Shown: positions 1-11,671, counted from the stretch's first letter. The stretch is 64,000 bases of DNA from Undaria pinnatifida (GCA_012845835.1 JABAKD010000015.1:7916967-7980966), one strand, 5' to 3'. Notes: generated by a model not told the origin, from the sequence alone. Program-made: numbers and translations.

Positions 1-175
1 CGACACCGACGAACTGAACAGCGTGCAATTCCGTGAGGCAAAAGCATCATCCTCTTTTTCCCATACGCACATGCCTTCAAAGACATGTGAAACCCTTTTA
101 TATCCAGCCGTATCCCATATGTTACGCCCTTTGGTTGGGCTCCCAGGGGAGTACCACATCTCAGTTTTGTATGTT

Positions 176-322
176 TCTGGTGGAGGCATGAATTGCGTCA
201 GCTGTGATAAATGCGTGTACCACCTTTAGGTTGTTTGTGTTTTTCCCTGGGATATTTCTCAGCTCCAGAGTGACTGGAGCCTGTCCTGTGACCACGGACT
301 TGATTATGCGAGTTAATGTGAG

Positions 323-416
<94 letters not shown>

Positions 417-418
417 CC
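176..418 (+). mobile_element. (CAA)n-tailed retroposon-like element, copy 1
   Basis: A unique body starting near GGTGGAGGCATGAAT, with TGCGTGTACCACC and TGTGACCACGGACTTGAT, ends GTTAATGTGAGAA directly followed by (CAA)n to 418. The same body and junction occur at 38208, 22330 (reversed), 28822 (reversed) and 47890, which suggests a non-LTR retroposon with a CAA-repeat 3' tail. Confidence 0.6.
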
Positions 419-629
419 ATAACATGAGCTTGAGCTTTTTCTTTCCCCAATGCGCCGGACCATAAATAAAAAAAAATAACGATAATGAACTGACGAAAGT
501 CATCGTCCGTGAAAATTGGAACGATACCTTCAAGAATAGCGTGGCCCCCGGAACAAGGATGACACGCATAAACCGAGAGGTACTACTTGTATCCATTTTT
601 TTTTCTGTAGTGGGGACCGAAGGACACGC

Positions 630-755
630 CAGCTAGCGCTGGATTGCGAATGCAATTGAGTTAAATCGGCACTCGACGTGTATGAAAGTAATACGTGGAA
701 GTGTGGTGAGCTCGAGCTTTCTTTTTCTCCATCCGACGGAGGATAATAACAAAAA
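630..755 (+). repeat. Dispersed repeat (ACGTGGAAGTGTGGTGAGCT)
   Basis: Shared with 3105-3225 and, shorter, 8785-8855: GCCAGCTAGCGYTGG, GAGTTAAATCGRCAC and CATCCGMCGGAGGATAA. Function unknown. Confidence 0.6.
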
Positions 756-1261
756 ATTACAGTATTTACACCTAGGGGCACGTTGTTGTCCCCATGGTGG
801 ATGTCGTCCAGTTAAGCTTCGTCTTGAAAACGAAATCGAAACAGAACCTTAAAAATATCTAGGTAGAAATTAGCGTTGAAGAAGCGACGAAGCCATGATT
901 ATGCGACCATTAGTAAGTACTGCAGGCCATGGTATTATTGGGTTTATTCACGCCTTTTTGCGACTGGAAACTCGTCTTTGGCGACAGATTATTCGGAATT
1001 AGTACGGGGAAGGCGTTTTTTTTTTTTCGGGGGGGGGGGGGCTCTACAGGAATCTTTAAGCGTACAATTTATCTCGAACTCCAAAAATAAAAAAGTCGCG
1101 TTGTTGGGTGAGAAATAAATGAGCCTTGCTTAGAAACAACACTTGCTGCGCCTTTACCGCAGCCTGCGTGCCAACCCGGAAGTACTTTCGGTGCCCACTT
1201 GCGGTGTAAGAGGCCTCGGTTAAGGGACGCGGAGAGGCATGTTGCCCCACCTCATTCTCAT

Positions 1262-1330
1262 TCTAGCAAGATCGTTCAGGAGGATGTAGCTCTCTTTCTC
1301 TTGCATCGAGCGATGCAGCGAACGGGGGCG
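1262..1330 (-). pseudogene. Exon-like duplicate of the possible E17
   Basis: On the minus strand a frame reads MQEKESYILLNDLARMRM, close to the RKRAIILNALVRMRT peptide at 2503-2549, and both are followed by a donor-like GTG. It is either an alternative downstream exon or a relic. A third, more decayed relative is at 2105-2165. Confidence 0.35.
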
Positions 1331-1406
1331 GTGTGTGGGGGGAAAATGTTTCGAACGACCGGGTATACATACATCTCGGCAACCCGGAAGTATTTTCGGT
1401 TCTCCC

Positions 1407-1760
1407 TGTAATAGAGTGTCAGTATAGCTGGCAATAGATTCGGTAAGATAGCTCACGGAGTCATGGTATATTGGACCACAAGAAGATTCTCTTGAACGGA
1501 ACATTCTTAGTGGAGCGGACAACCGGTAGAATCTAGCTAGCTTATACCACAAGAGCGTTCTCGGTAATGGAACGTTCTTCCTCTGGACAAGATAGATAGA
1601 AGTAAGCGCGTTAAGCGCTCATGGGAACATAGAACGTCCAGGAGAACGATCCTTGTACGTTCCGTAGGTAAAGGTCCAGAAGAGAGCACAGCAGCAATTC
1701 TGGGGTGAAGCGAACTCTGTGAGCTTCACCCCACCCCCATGCTCTCACTCCTCCTCCTCC
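1407..1760 (+). repeat. L3-internal repeat, second copy
   Basis: Starts TGTAATAGAGTGTCAG and matches 46078-46411 over about 340 bp, including GGACAAGATAGATAGAAG and GTAAGCGCGTTAAGCGCTC. A pyrimidine-rich tract follows on the right. Function unknown. Confidence 0.6.
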
Positions 1761-2104
1761 TCCTCTTTCTTCTCCTTTCCTGTCTCCTCGAGCTTCTCAT
1801 AGCTCAATGCCAATAATGAGAAATCTTTAAAGAAGAACCGGTGCTGTCTCCAAGCGAAGGTGATACCCCCTGCGTCCTTTTCCTCCCACCTTCCGGCACC
1901 ACGACTCTTTCACACCCCTGCATCCTGGGAAGAGCTTGGTTCACACGCGGCTAGAGGCGTATAAACCGGGCTCTTTTTTTCAACTGAGAAAGTTGGCTAA
2001 TGTCGCTGTCAGTATCATCCGCCTCATTTCTTATACACCGGCTACTGTGGGTCATCACGTTGTTTGTTCGTTGGGTAGAGCGCGCGTCAGATTTCCCGCT
2101 TCAT

Positions 2105-2165
2105 TTCGCAATGCTAACAAAGAGCGGCGTTGAAGATGATGGGCCCTCTTCCTCTCGAATTGAAC
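2105..2165 (-). pseudogene. Decayed exon-like copy (third)
   Basis: Shares the AAGAGGGCC-CATCAT core and surrounding bases with 2503-2549, but has lost the matching donor and a consistent frame. A shorter match (AAAGGGCCATCAT) occurs at 23235-23275. Confidence 0.3.
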
Positions 2166-2294
2166 GACGCCACGAGGAGTGCGGGTTGGACGGGGTCTAA
2201 CGACCGGGAATACACCTCGGCAGCCCGGAAATATTTTCAATCTCTGCTTTTCCGGCCAGGCCTCGGTTTAGACGCGGCTAGACATCAGTATCAG

Positions 2295-2455
2295 AGACGA
2301 AGAAAAACAGCGGTGTTTTTTTATGCCGTAAAGTTCCCAAGTCTCGCATGAATGCCCACATGCTAGATATCAGCAACAAACCACAGGAAAACAGAGGTGT
2401 TTTTTACGCGGTAGAGTTCCCAAGTCTCGGAAGCATGCCCGCTTATCAGTACTAA
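2295..2455 (+). repeat. Two ~90-bp tandem units
   Basis: GTAGAGTTCCCAAGTCTCG-type sequence preceded by a T run occurs at about 2312-2350 and 2398-2432. Confidence 0.5.
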
Positions 2456-2502
2456 ACCCACATGAGGAGATATCTCAGGATGGTCCTTGACGCCACGCTC
2501 AC

Positions 2503-2549
2503 CTCGTTCGCATTCTGACAAGAGCGTTCAGGATGATGGCCCTTTTTCT
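2503..2549 (-). CDS. Possible E17: short helical exon
   Basis: After CTGCAG, about 15 codons (RKRAIILNALVRMRT) run to donor GTGAGC in phase 2. The acceptor would fit the phase-0 end of E16. Related sequences at 1262-1330 (peptide MQEKESYILLNDLARMRM before GTGGGG) and 2105-2165 look like duplicates, so it is unclear which, if any, is used. The upstream boundary could also be at GTGAAG, 9 bp earlier in the transcript. Confidence 0.42.
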
Positions 2550-2829
2550 CTGCAGCGTCTTCACGGCCAACACAAAAGCCGAGAACGCTCGTTCCTTCAC
2601 CGAGTCGTCGCTTCGCGGGTTGACCTGTCCCAAACAGAATGCAGTACACGGCGCAGACAGGCGAGGTTTAGGACTTTTGTTGCCGCTGTTGTTGCTTAGT
2701 CAAGCAGGCAGCTTCTCCCCCTCCATCTACCCGGCAGGAAGGAGGGGGGGGGGGGGGAAGGGGGGGGGGGGGGAGGGGGGGGGGAGATTTTTATTATGGC
2801 GAACACAGTAATCCGCAAAACATCCACTC

Positions 2830-2885
2830 AACTCGCCTTCAAGTTCCCCCCAGGAGTTTCGCCCTCTCGGCGTTCCTATCATAAA
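2830..2885 (-). pseudogene. Second decayed copy of the 3' part of E16
   Basis: The DNA from CTCGCCTTCAAGTTCCCCCC to the GGCGTTCCTAT region parallels 4805-4850, the end of E16 with its donor. Only about 50 bp is recognisable. Confidence 0.4.
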
Positions 2886-3104
2886 AACGCACTTAATAGC
2901 TTTTTGAGATCAAAGGTTTTGACGAACATCATATTTTACAAGCTCTCTGTGATGCTTCGATCGCGTGTGCTGCGGAGTTTTGTGTAATATGTACCTGTGT
3001 GTATGACATGAAAAGGGTTGAAAATTGTACATCAACCGTGACGTCTTAGGAAACTGTATTATATGTACCTATTCAATCAGGTTGATCTGGGCCTTCTTCT
3101 GGTG

Positions 3105-3225
3105 CGCCAGCTAGCGTTGGGCTGGGAAGCAACTGAGTTAAATCGACACACGACGCGTATGAAAATACGTGGAAGTGTGGTGAGCTAAAGCTTTATTTTT
3201 CCCCATCCGCCGGAGGATAAAAAGA
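3105..3225 (+). repeat. Dispersed repeat, second copy
   Basis: Same blocks as 630-755, about 80 % alike by eye. A third partial copy is at 8785-8855. Confidence 0.6.
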
Positions 3226-3843
3226 AAAAAAAAAAAAAATCTGGGCCTTCTTAGTTTTTGCGTCGCCGTCGTTATTAGGATAACACGACCCCCTGCGGGA
3301 AATCTTGTAATATATACTTGGTATACATGTAGCGGGGGGCGGTGAAAAAATAAATAAATATATATATATACCTCGTAATTCATGCTAATTCAAAACATGG
3401 TCTACTTTCCATGTTCGAAGGAGAAGACGCCAGACGGTGAAAAAAAAACGACAATAATAAATGATGAACCAATTTTTTTAGATGACAGCATCTTCAGCGA
3501 TAAAAGAAAATGTATATCTTGCCGGCTAAAACATCCTCCCCAAGGCTACAGCATGGGGGGAGGGGGCGGGGGGTACGCCCTTTTCTCTGTCGCGTTTGAA
3601 CCACCCACACGAAGCGGGTGACTCTGCACGTCAATGACAAAAAAAAAGACCTCCGTCGGAAAATGTTATAGGCGCAGCGTACTATCTTACCTCATTCACA
3701 TTCCAGTGCGAATGTGTATCGCAAAAGCCAAAACAAACATAAAATATAAAAAGCTTGAAGGCCGCGAAGGGAACAGGGTGGTCACTTCGTGCGAGTGACC
3801 CCAAGCCGCCTCGAAACAAGGCCCCAAACGAAAACGTCACCCC

Positions 3844-3920
3844 CATTAACATGCCCCCCTTAACATGCCCCCCTTAACTTGCCCCCCTTAACATGCCCCC
3901 CTTCACATGCCCCCCGCCTT
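3844..3920 (+). repeat. 16-bp minisatellite
   Basis: About five units of TTAACATGCCCCCC. Nothing else recognisable lies in 3250-3770 apart from A/T and G runs. Confidence 0.75.
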
Positions 3921-4319
3921 GGCCTCCGCCCTTCCTTGCAGATTTTCCACTCCAGCACTGACTGAATTGTCGGATAGCAAACGTACCAACAGTGAGACCT
4001 TTTGGGTAGGGCTTCAGAGGGGGGGGGGAAAGACGAAATAAATGGACTATTCCAGAATCCGCCAAATTGAAGCACTCCGGGACGCCGGGTATCGGGGGAA
4101 GAGGGGCATGTGTTTCACTTGTATGTTCAACGCGCAAAGGCACCATAAGGGGCTACACGGCCACACGCTCCGCATTCAGCCGCGCGCATTACTTGCTGCG
4201 GGCGCTTTCTAGACGGTTGATAATCTAGAAAACGTGAACAAGTTGTATATACCCTTTTAGGAGATACAACGAAAAAAAAAAATGCCGAAAAAGATTAAAT
4301 CCCGATGATTTCGGGTTAA

Positions 4320-4403
4320 TCCCTTTACAACTGGAAACCCGTTATTATTGGGGGAAAATTACTTGGATTTAGTATAGGGAGGGGTTCGGGGGCTCTAAAG
4401 AGA
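4320..4403 (+). mobile_element. piggyBac-type MITE inserted in T0
   Basis: 84 bp flanked by TTAA on both sides (4316-4319, 4404-4407), starting TCCCTTTACAAC and ending GCTCTAAAGAGA. The host is T0 sequence normally read GGGTTAAGGAGCC. TTAA duplication and CCY-type ends are the piggyBac superfamily signature. Confidence 0.72.
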
Positions 4404-4496
4404 TTAAGGAGCCCGTTATTCAGAAAACGTTTTTTTGTTTTGTTTTTGCCGAAAAGTGGTGTAACATGAGGCCTCTATCGTAGCACGCGTCTCCAC

Positions 4497-4590
4497 TCGC
4501 CGGCAAGTTCCCCCCCCCTCAGTTTTGTTTTGGTTCCTCGCGACGTTCCTAGTGAACACCGCGAAAAGCGGCGATTCTATCCTTGGGCTC
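4497..4590 (-). pseudogene. Decayed copy of the 3' part of E16
   Basis: The reverse-strand peptide FAVFTRNVARNQNK parallels FAVFNNNVARAKK of E16, and the DNA also matches through the exon end and donor region. A frame disruption and a C-run make it unlikely to be used. A further copy, more decayed, is at 2830-2885. Confidence 0.55.
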
Positions 4591-4808
4591 CTTCGTTTTT
4601 TGGTTGACACAGAAAATTGATCCTTGTTGTTTTCCGATCACTCACAAGCATCATTCCCGTGAAAAAAAAAAGACCAATCAAGGGAACTGACCAATTTGAT
4701 TATTTTTGTCCTCCGATAAGATAGCGTAGATAGATGCCGTTCCGATATAATCGAATCCCTTTCCTTAACGCAGCAGTAATTGATCTTTAAAAAAAAAAAA
4801 ACGCTCGC

Positions 4809-5018
4809 CTGCAAGTTTCCCCCCAGCTTTTTTGCCCTCGCGACGTTATTGTTGAACACCGCAAAGGCGGCTATCCTCTCTTTTAGCTCCTCCTCCCTCT
4901 TGAGCTTGAGCTGCATCGCCCGCAGAGAGGTCTTTGTACCCTCCATGAGCTCGGCCTTGTCTCTCGCTATCGACGATTGCAACGTCTCGCACTCGTGTCG
5001 AAGCTTGTGACGAAGCAC
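4809..5018 (-). CDS. E16: coiled-coil exon
   Basis: 70 codons, phase 0 to 0, acceptor CCGGGCAG and a GC-type donor CAG|GCGAGC. It is a long charged helix: LRHKLRHECETLQSSIARDK, then LKLKREEELKERIAAFAVF, ending AKKLGGNLQ. Parts of this exon recur as decayed copies at 4497-4590 and 2830-2885 to its left. A peptide-like block (5073-5125) lies just upstream of the acceptor. Confidence 0.83.
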
Positions 5019-5072
5019 CTGCCCGGTCCATGATTTAGGGCATTCTGTTATTATTTTTAAAAAATATTATAA

Positions 5073-5125
5073 ATACGCCAGCTGTCAGTTCGACCAAATT
5101 CAGGGTCGATACTCATCTTTGCAAG
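5073..5125 (-). repeat. Peptide-like block (MSxDxxF-type), copy A
   Basis: Reads QLAKMSIDPEF, then one extra base shifts the frame before ELTAGV. It is immediately upstream of the E16 acceptor. Confidence 0.55.
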
Positions 5126-5261
5126 CTGCGTGATACACCGGCCGCTCCTTCTTACGGGTAGACGTATTATATTTTGAATACATGCGACTCCTATGGATCT
5201 TGTCGGGGTGAAGTTCAACTACATATATTTTCAATAAATAATAACGGTAGCTACTCCTCCG

Positions 5262-5521
5262 CCACCACCACCACCACCACCACCACCACCACCACCACCA
5301 CCGCCGCCGCCACCGCCACCACCACCACCACCACCACCACCACCACCACCACCACCACCACCACCACCACCACCACCACCACCACCACCACCACCACCAC
5401 CACCACCACCACCACCACCACCACCACCACCACCACCACCACCACCACCACCACCACCACCACCACCACCACCACCTCCACCACCTCCACCACCACCACC
5501 ACCACCACCACCACCACCACC
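5262..5521. repeat. (CCA)n microsatellite, about 260 bp
   Basis: Nearly pure, with CCG interruptions at 5281-5295 and CCT at 5476-5487. Long Thr or Val open frames across it are artefacts. Confidence 0.95.
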
Positions 5522-5585
5522 AGCACTATACGTACTTCATCTCACAGCAGTACATTGTCACGAGTCGTCAGTGTTGACTCAGGAC

Positions 5586-6070
5586 CAAGGCTGCGGTATT
5601 AGTAGGGGGGATGTTACGACGGCGTTGTGATATATCCCCCCTTTTCACCACCAGGTTTGAGCTGTCATATCATACTCGCAAGAGTGACTCCATACCTCCC
5701 GGGCAAAAACCTGTTTTAGGCCAATTATTAGGCGCAAGCGACGCTAACCATTCCGCGGCGGTTTCATGCCACTAAAAGAACGATGCGAAATCTTTTAAGG
5801 CTGCAACAGGGTGGGGGGGGGGGTACTCATTTGTTGCTCGCCTTTGTCATTTGACCATAAACCACGCAGCCCTTTCGAGACGGAGTACCGTTCCTACTCC
5901 TAGTAGGAGACACCTCCAACATTCGGGCGCTCGTTACGCTTTTTCCATGTATATTACACGAAACCTGTTTGCTCATCCTACGAAAAGGGGAGGGGGGGGT
6001 CAATCCTGCGAGTGACCCCTGGCCATTGCAAAACGTGGGCCTGAAGGTGACCCCCGTACCGCAGCCTTGG
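5586..6070 (+). mobile_element. T2 element with extra internal DNA
   Basis: Left end CAAGGCTGCGGTATTAGTAG, internal ACTCGCAAGAGTGACTC, right end GACCCCCGTACCGCAGCCTT. About 180 bp of unrelated sequence (5815-5995) interrupts it. Confidence 0.55.
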
Positions 6071-6599
6071 ACTTCGGACAGCAATCGTATCATCCCCCTC
6101 AATCAGCAGTGCCCGGTCGATGTTAACATCAGTTTCCATCATCAATGTTTCTCTCTGAAGCCCTGCCCAAAGGGGTTCAACGCTAACGTTCTCACGCCAA
6201 GACTCCCAGAAGTCTAGGAGCTTCCCTATCCCAGCGTGCAATCGGCTGCGAGCACCCACTGTTACCCCCTTCTCCACAAGCGTCAACCAATGAATTTCGT
6301 ACCTTGATGGGGAACCTCTGCTGGGAGCCGTGCAAGACGGAGGAGTTGACATGTCCCCCCTTGAAAGTGGCGACTCTGTCCATTTCCGCCTGGACCTCCA
6401 TCAGCCGCACCTGTTGATTGCATCGTGGTTTGTTGTTACTTTTTTGGTGTTTGACATTCTGGCATTAGAATCATTGCTATTATTTTGTTATGGTTTGCCG
6501 TCCGACAATGTGCGGCATGGATGAGCTTCAACGCCGATCGCTCAAAAACATTCCGAGAGGGTATAAGAAGACACTTCGTATGTGTTGTTCACGTTAAAC

Positions 6600-6830
6600 T
6601 GGTATTTCCACCAATCTACATTCAGCGCAACCAGCCAGTGTCCGTGCCGACACCTCATCCTAGAGAGAGGCAAGCTCATCCAGCGCAACCACGGTCCGTG
6701 CCGATGCCTCATCCTAATGAGAGGCAAGTCCATCCAGCACCTAGAGATACGAAGCTCTCTGGGGTCACAAAAACTAAGAGACAGAGGTACGCATTGCAAA
6801 TACAGCAAGGGGGTGTGGCCATGAAATGAA
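6600..6830 (+). repeat. HPAQPVS-type gene-like repeat, copy 1
   Basis: The frame contains QPVSVPTPHPRERQ twice in near-tandem and ends ALQIQQGGVAMK then stop, matching the HPAQPVS...ALHIQQGV segment of 61432-62076. It lies in intron 15. Confidence 0.45.
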
Positions 6831-7119
6831 CAGCAGTGTCCACTCTGTTATCGTTTTGCTTGCCGTTCTGGAAATAAAATCGTTGTTGTTATCGTCATGT
6901 GTTTTGGTCCGCCGACAATGCGCAGCATGAGTTTGAACGGCGATCGCTCATAAAAAAATCATTCCCGTAAAGAACAACACCGTCAAGAGGGAAGATCTAT
7001 CCTAAATTCCACGGCCAAAATCTTGAAGCACACCAAAAAGGCCGTTAGATTTTAAAATCCGCTTCTGTAAATATCGCACCTACCAGCCATATCTACGCCG
7101 TGATGAGCTTCTGGGCTAC

Positions 7120-8175
7120 GCAGGCCTGTGCCCGATGTGCGCCAAACTATGATGGTCTCTTCTAATCCAACAAGTTCGGTAAAAGGAAAATGGCGTTTGG
7201 GCTCTGTTCTCCGCGAACGAGAAAAACGCTCCGCACCTGCTCATGGTTTGCTCACGGTTGCTACCGTACATATTTTGTGGTATCATCTTACATGGGCTGA
7301 AAAAAAAAAGAATATGACCGTTGAACTATACACTCCGCGAAAGACACACGCACACCTGTGTCGTGACGAGCTGCTGGCCTAGCACTGCCCTGTGCCCAAT
7401 GTGCGCCAGCCTAGTTTCCTCACACTCCTCAATCTGTCCACAATGTCAAGCAAGTCAAGCAAACGAATGGGCAAATGTTATAATACTTAGTTCGAGTAGG
7501 AAATGGTCAAAATACATAGTTCGATTGAGTAATTGTTATATGATTTAGCACCGCCCTGTGCCCTATGTGCGTCAACCTAGTCTCCCCGCACTCCTCAATC
7601 TAACTGCAAAGTCAGGCTGTCGAGTGGGCAATTACTATGAGATATTTTTCGGGTGGGAAATTGTTATAAGCATTTGTTCGAGTGGGCAATTGATCGCCCT
7701 GACCTTTGACGAATGCCAAAGTCGAGGTGCGCCTATTTTTTTCGCACTCCTGCTTATTATCACAAAATCAAGCAGTTGATTGGGCAATTGTTGTAAGACT
7801 CAGTTCTCGTGCGTAATTGGTAATAAATCTAACACCGGCCAGTGCCTAATGTGCGCCAACCTAGTCTGCCCACACTCCTCGATCTCATCACAAGGTAAAG
7901 AAGTCGCCCGCCAATTGTTACCGTCTTTAATTCGGGTGGGAAATTGTTACAAGAATTATTTCGAGAGGAAAATTGATCAGTCTAAAAGCTGTGACGCGTG
8001 TTGCCGTACGGGTGCACCTATTTTTCCGCACTCCTGAATATCACTACCAAAGTCAAGCGGTCGTGTGGGAAGTTTTTGAACGCTTCGTTCGAGTGGGCAA
8101 TTGTTATAAGAGTCAACACCGCCCTGTGTCCAACGTGCGCCAACCTGGTCTCCCGCACTCCTCGATCTGATCGCC
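7120..8175 (+). repeat. Degenerate satellite, unit about 145 bp
   Basis: Six or more units marked by CCTGTGCCCAATGTGCGCCA, CTCCYCGCACTCCTCAATCT and a GAGTGGGCAATTGTTATAAG sub-repeat. It makes up the middle of intron 15. Confidence 0.75.
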
Positions 8176-8214
8176 GAGCCATGCAGTGGACCCTCAATCG
8201 AGTTGCGCGCGTGG

Positions 8215-8465
8215 AATGTGGGGTGGGGTGCTGTCGGGGGAGGGGGATGTTCGCTGCCATGCATAGCCGTAGTCTTCAGACCATGGACCCTCGCATCCGT
8301 ACAAGGCCGGGACGGAGCACGGCGGGGTTTTACCGACCAGGCAGACATCGCGTGCACCAAGCGCGAAGCGCCGTGAGGTGTGCGAGTCGCGTGAACGGTG
8401 AGCTGCATCCCACTCTGAGAACCCCCGCTAGTCAGGCGGACTTCGGCACCGTGTGTATACCTTCG
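8215..8465 (+). repeat. R8 dispersed repeat, copy 1
   Basis: A ~200-bp block with GACCAGGCAGACATCGCGTG and CACCAAGCGCGAAGCGCCGT. It is open in more than one frame on both strands; no protein family recognised. It directly follows the 7120-8175 satellite. Confidence 0.6.
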
Positions 8466-9160
8466 TGCATATGAATAACAGCTTCGAATGCCTCCTTTAA
8501 AAAAAAAGTGGTGTGGCAACTTCCAGAGACGGCAATGAGAATAGTATACCTCTGCCTCGTGGTTGTTTTGACCAGGAAGACATTGCTTGCATGAAATTAT
8601 CGAGGAATTTCCACAACTTACGGCGATAGGGCGACGATATTTCATTATCGCCATAAATGGGCCCCAAATGGAGGGGAACGGTGAAATTTACCAAGTGCAT
8701 GTACAATTTGAAGACATTAACTAAATTCCATGTTCGAGGGAGACGAAGCTTAATTTATTCGTACTAATTCAAGACGTTAACTAATGCCCACGAAAATACG
8801 TGGAAGAGTGACGAGCTTAAGCGTTTTTTTTCCCATCCGTTGGAGGACAAAAAAAATAATAGTTGCCTGGCATGGTAACAATGCCCACCGTCAAAGCAGA
8901 CGATAAGAAGAATATATATATATTCCTATTTAGTTTGCCTTTGCTTCCGGCAATGCGTATATATAAACTCGATACAGTAGTGAGATGGGGCAAAATATAA
9001 TTAATTCATACCAGTACTATTTCAAAGGCAATCGTTATTTTGGATGGTAGCCACATAACTTATAGGCGCGCGGGGAGGGGGGGGCGTGGAAACTAGTAAA
9101 TCCATATCAGCTCAAGGCGTTAACAAAAAATATGACAGTACTGTGCTGGCCGCGGCTTGC

Positions 9161-9382
9161 CTGTTCCCGCAATCGCTTGAGGCGATACTCGAACTGGGCC
9201 TTCCTCCTTTTGTATCCGTGGAATACCGCCTCGATCATTTCTTCCTGCAGCCGCAATAGCTCCTGCGCGAGAAACGCCGATGGAACGTTAGGGACCGCCT
9301 GATTTCTTTCTTCGTTTTTGTTTTCAATCGCCGCTTTAACTTCCCAGCTCAACTCGTAGAAGGTTTGACCCTTTACGACCTC
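9161..9382 (-). CDS. E15: coiled-coil exon
   Basis: 74 codons, phase 0 to 0. The acceptor is CTTGTCCAG. The donor is CAG|GCAAGC, a GC-type donor otherwise close to consensus. The peptide opens EVVKGQTFYELSWEVKAAIE and continues to heptad-rich helices (LLRLQEEMIEAVFHGYKRRK, then FEYRLKRLREQ). The acceptor region and upstream intron are repeated near 53325-53410 and 61247-61480. Confidence 0.83.
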
Positions 9383-9734
9383 CTGGACAAGTCGTGGTCA
9401 CAGGTAAAGGGTGTTCACCCCCCCGGTGCATGTCTTTATATTTATCTCGTGCAGGGCTCAGCATTCCCATTGTTTTATCAGGCTTTGAGGCTCGTCGATT
9501 TTCATCGAGTTGCGCTATTTAGCTCACGCTCTCGTACTTTCCACTAACGTAGTCAAATTTTACGCGAGAAGAAAGTTTCTAAGAGCACTAGTATGCACTC
9601 GAGGAGGCTTGAAGCCATGACTTTGATATTGTTAGGAATGATGTTCACCTACTATTATGCTCCACAGGAGACACCTGCTACCTGCCCTTGGCAAAAATGC
9701 GCTCATTTTTCTCCACGCGTGGCATGAATGCGCT

Positions 9735-9850
9735 CGATGGAAAGCACGTAAGATGTAAGACATGTAATATGTAAAAAACGTGTAAGATTTAAAGCATGTA
9801 ATATGTAAATCGTGCAAGATGTAAAGCAATTAAAAAGTAAATGATGTAAG
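9735..9850 (+). repeat. Minisatellite of GTAAGATGTAAAGCATGTAA units
   Basis: About five irregular units of 20-28 bp. In 9860-10160 a few related GGTGTAAATGCGCTCAATGT phrases recur; nothing else is seen there. Confidence 0.65.
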
Positions 9851-10359
9851 AATAGCCCTTTTTGGCACGAATATTGTCAATTTTGTCGGAAAAACCGGGA
9901 ATGGAAGGTTTGAGGCACGACCTGTGCTCTGCCCTCGGCATAAACTCTACCAAAGGATGTCCACCCTTGGTGTAAATGCGCTCAATGTAAGGTAACGTAA
10001 GGTAACCTTTTTGGGACCCGTATTATACGTATTTCTGCTGCCGCAATGGCTCCTATCCAGCGATGGGCGGTCATGAAAACTTAAGGGACAGTCTGTTTTC
10101 TATCTACCCTTGGTGTATAGGCACCCAATGTAGATCGTGCAAGATAGGTTAGCGGTAAAACACAGTTTCCTTGCTTGATGCCCTTTCAGTTTTGTCTTGT
10201 CCTACTGGCCGCGAGCGATCGAGATTTCAGCTGGAAGCCGTCGCAGGCCAAACATACAAACGCACCAAAGGTTGGCAGGCGGACTGTAGGCAGTGGCTTA
10301 CCTCTTCCTTTACGCTTTTGTCGCGAAGTGGTTTTTCGGGCTCCCCTCCCTCTACCTGA

Positions 10360-10605
10360 AGTCACCGCCGCCACCGCCACCGCCACCATCACCACCACCG
10401 TGATCAGGACCATCATCATCATCATCATCATCATCGTCATCATCAGCATCACCATCACCATTATCAGATCACCATCATGAGCACCACCACCACCACCACC
10501 ACCACCACCACCGCCACCACCACCACCACCATCATGAACATCACCATCATCAGCAGCATCATCATCAGCATCGTCGCCACCACAACAACAACCACCGCAG
10601 CAGGC
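10360..10605. repeat. Compound (CAC)n/(CAT)n microsatellite
   Basis: Mixed CAC, CAT, CAA and CGC triplets in intron 14. The open frames across it are low-complexity artefacts. Confidence 0.9.
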
Positions 10606-11344
10606 GCGCGGTCACATGTTCAGAGCACGTACGGTCAAACTCTGTTAGAACGGTGGATATCAAATTTTGACAATCAAAGTTTTGGGCGCTTCGGGAGAGT
10701 CTCAACGTCACTGCCAAGGGTCGGGACCGAAAACGCTTGGAGATCGCGATTTTACCTCTTGGCTAGCCGTCCCACTACAAAGCTACAGTAGATCAAAGCC
10801 GATACCCAGTAAATTCTACCTGGTACATGGCTCGCCAGACGGCCGAATGGTACCTCTTGAAGGCGAGCCGTTCTCTGCATAGGTACGTGTCTATGTAAGG
10901 AGATATTGACAAAAACATGTCGTTTCAAATGGAAGAAATGTGTACGTAGAACGTCGTGGGTGAGGGCCAGCACGGTGATAAGTTGTTTTTTTTATGTTTC
11001 TTTTGTGACCACGGATTGGATTTCAGGGAAACGAGCTAATGTGAGCACATCCTCATCATCGTTGTCATCGCCATGACTATCACCTGCAGCCTTCTCCTCA
11101 TAATTTACAAGTTATGGGATACCAGTAGGGTATAAAACAAACGAGGCAAGGTAACCCCCATAGGGTAACCATGGTGCATCATTGCCACCATCAACGCGAT
11201 CATCGCCACCAACCATCGTAACCTCATAACCATCATCGCCTTAAAATATGTTTTTGTGGCCCTTGCATGGTCGAGATATCTCCTTTAGTTCCACGTTAAA
11301 GCCCTGTCACGATTCTGTGGGACTTACGAAAATGCGGCTCATCA

Positions 11345-11563
11345 TCATCGTCAACTGAGAGGGCTCAGCTGCATCGCAGTCATCAGCATCGCCATCATCA
11401 TCGTCACCACCACCATCAATGCTACCACCACCGCCACCAACAGCATCATCGTCATAATCGCCATCATCATCATCATCATCGTCATCATCATCATCATCAC
11501 CACCACCACCACCACCACCACCACCACCACCACCACCACCACCACCAATATCATTACCATCAC
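11345..11563. repeat. Compound (CAC)n/(CAT)n microsatellite abutting the E14 donor
   Basis: Triplet repeat from the E14 splice donor into intron 14. It includes a relic of the exon end at about 11355-11380. Confidence 0.88.
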
Positions 11564-11671
11564 CTGAGAGCATTCCGCTGCATCGTCGCTATCGCTACTG
11601 TCGGCCCGCGGCGGGGGGAGATTTCCCAGGTCCCGCTCAAGCTTGGCAATATAGTCTTCGCGTTTTTCTCT
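11564..11671 (-). CDS. E14: coiled coil and acidic linker
   Basis: 36 codons, phase 0 to 0, acceptor CCGTGCAG and donor CTCAG|GTGATGG. The peptide REKREDYIAKLERDLGNLPP is followed by an acidic stretch PRADSSDSDDAAECSQ. The following intron begins directly with a (GTG)n/(ATG)n microsatellite, so the donor merges into the repeat. A decayed copy of the exon end lies at about 11355-11380. Confidence 0.75.

Noticed and set aside
480-520. Hammerhead-ribozyme-like CTGACGA...GTGAAA, which would suggest a retrozyme
   Set aside because: No stem II pairing between the two core parts; the TRIM LTRs also lack the conserved core.
5174-5602. Poly-Thr/poly-Val ORFs, likewise poly-Gln, poly-Cys and poly-Leu ORFs at 161-596, 22011-22302, 28532-28858 and 38210-38533
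   Set aside because: Pure triplet microsatellites are open in all frames; no flanking coding evidence.
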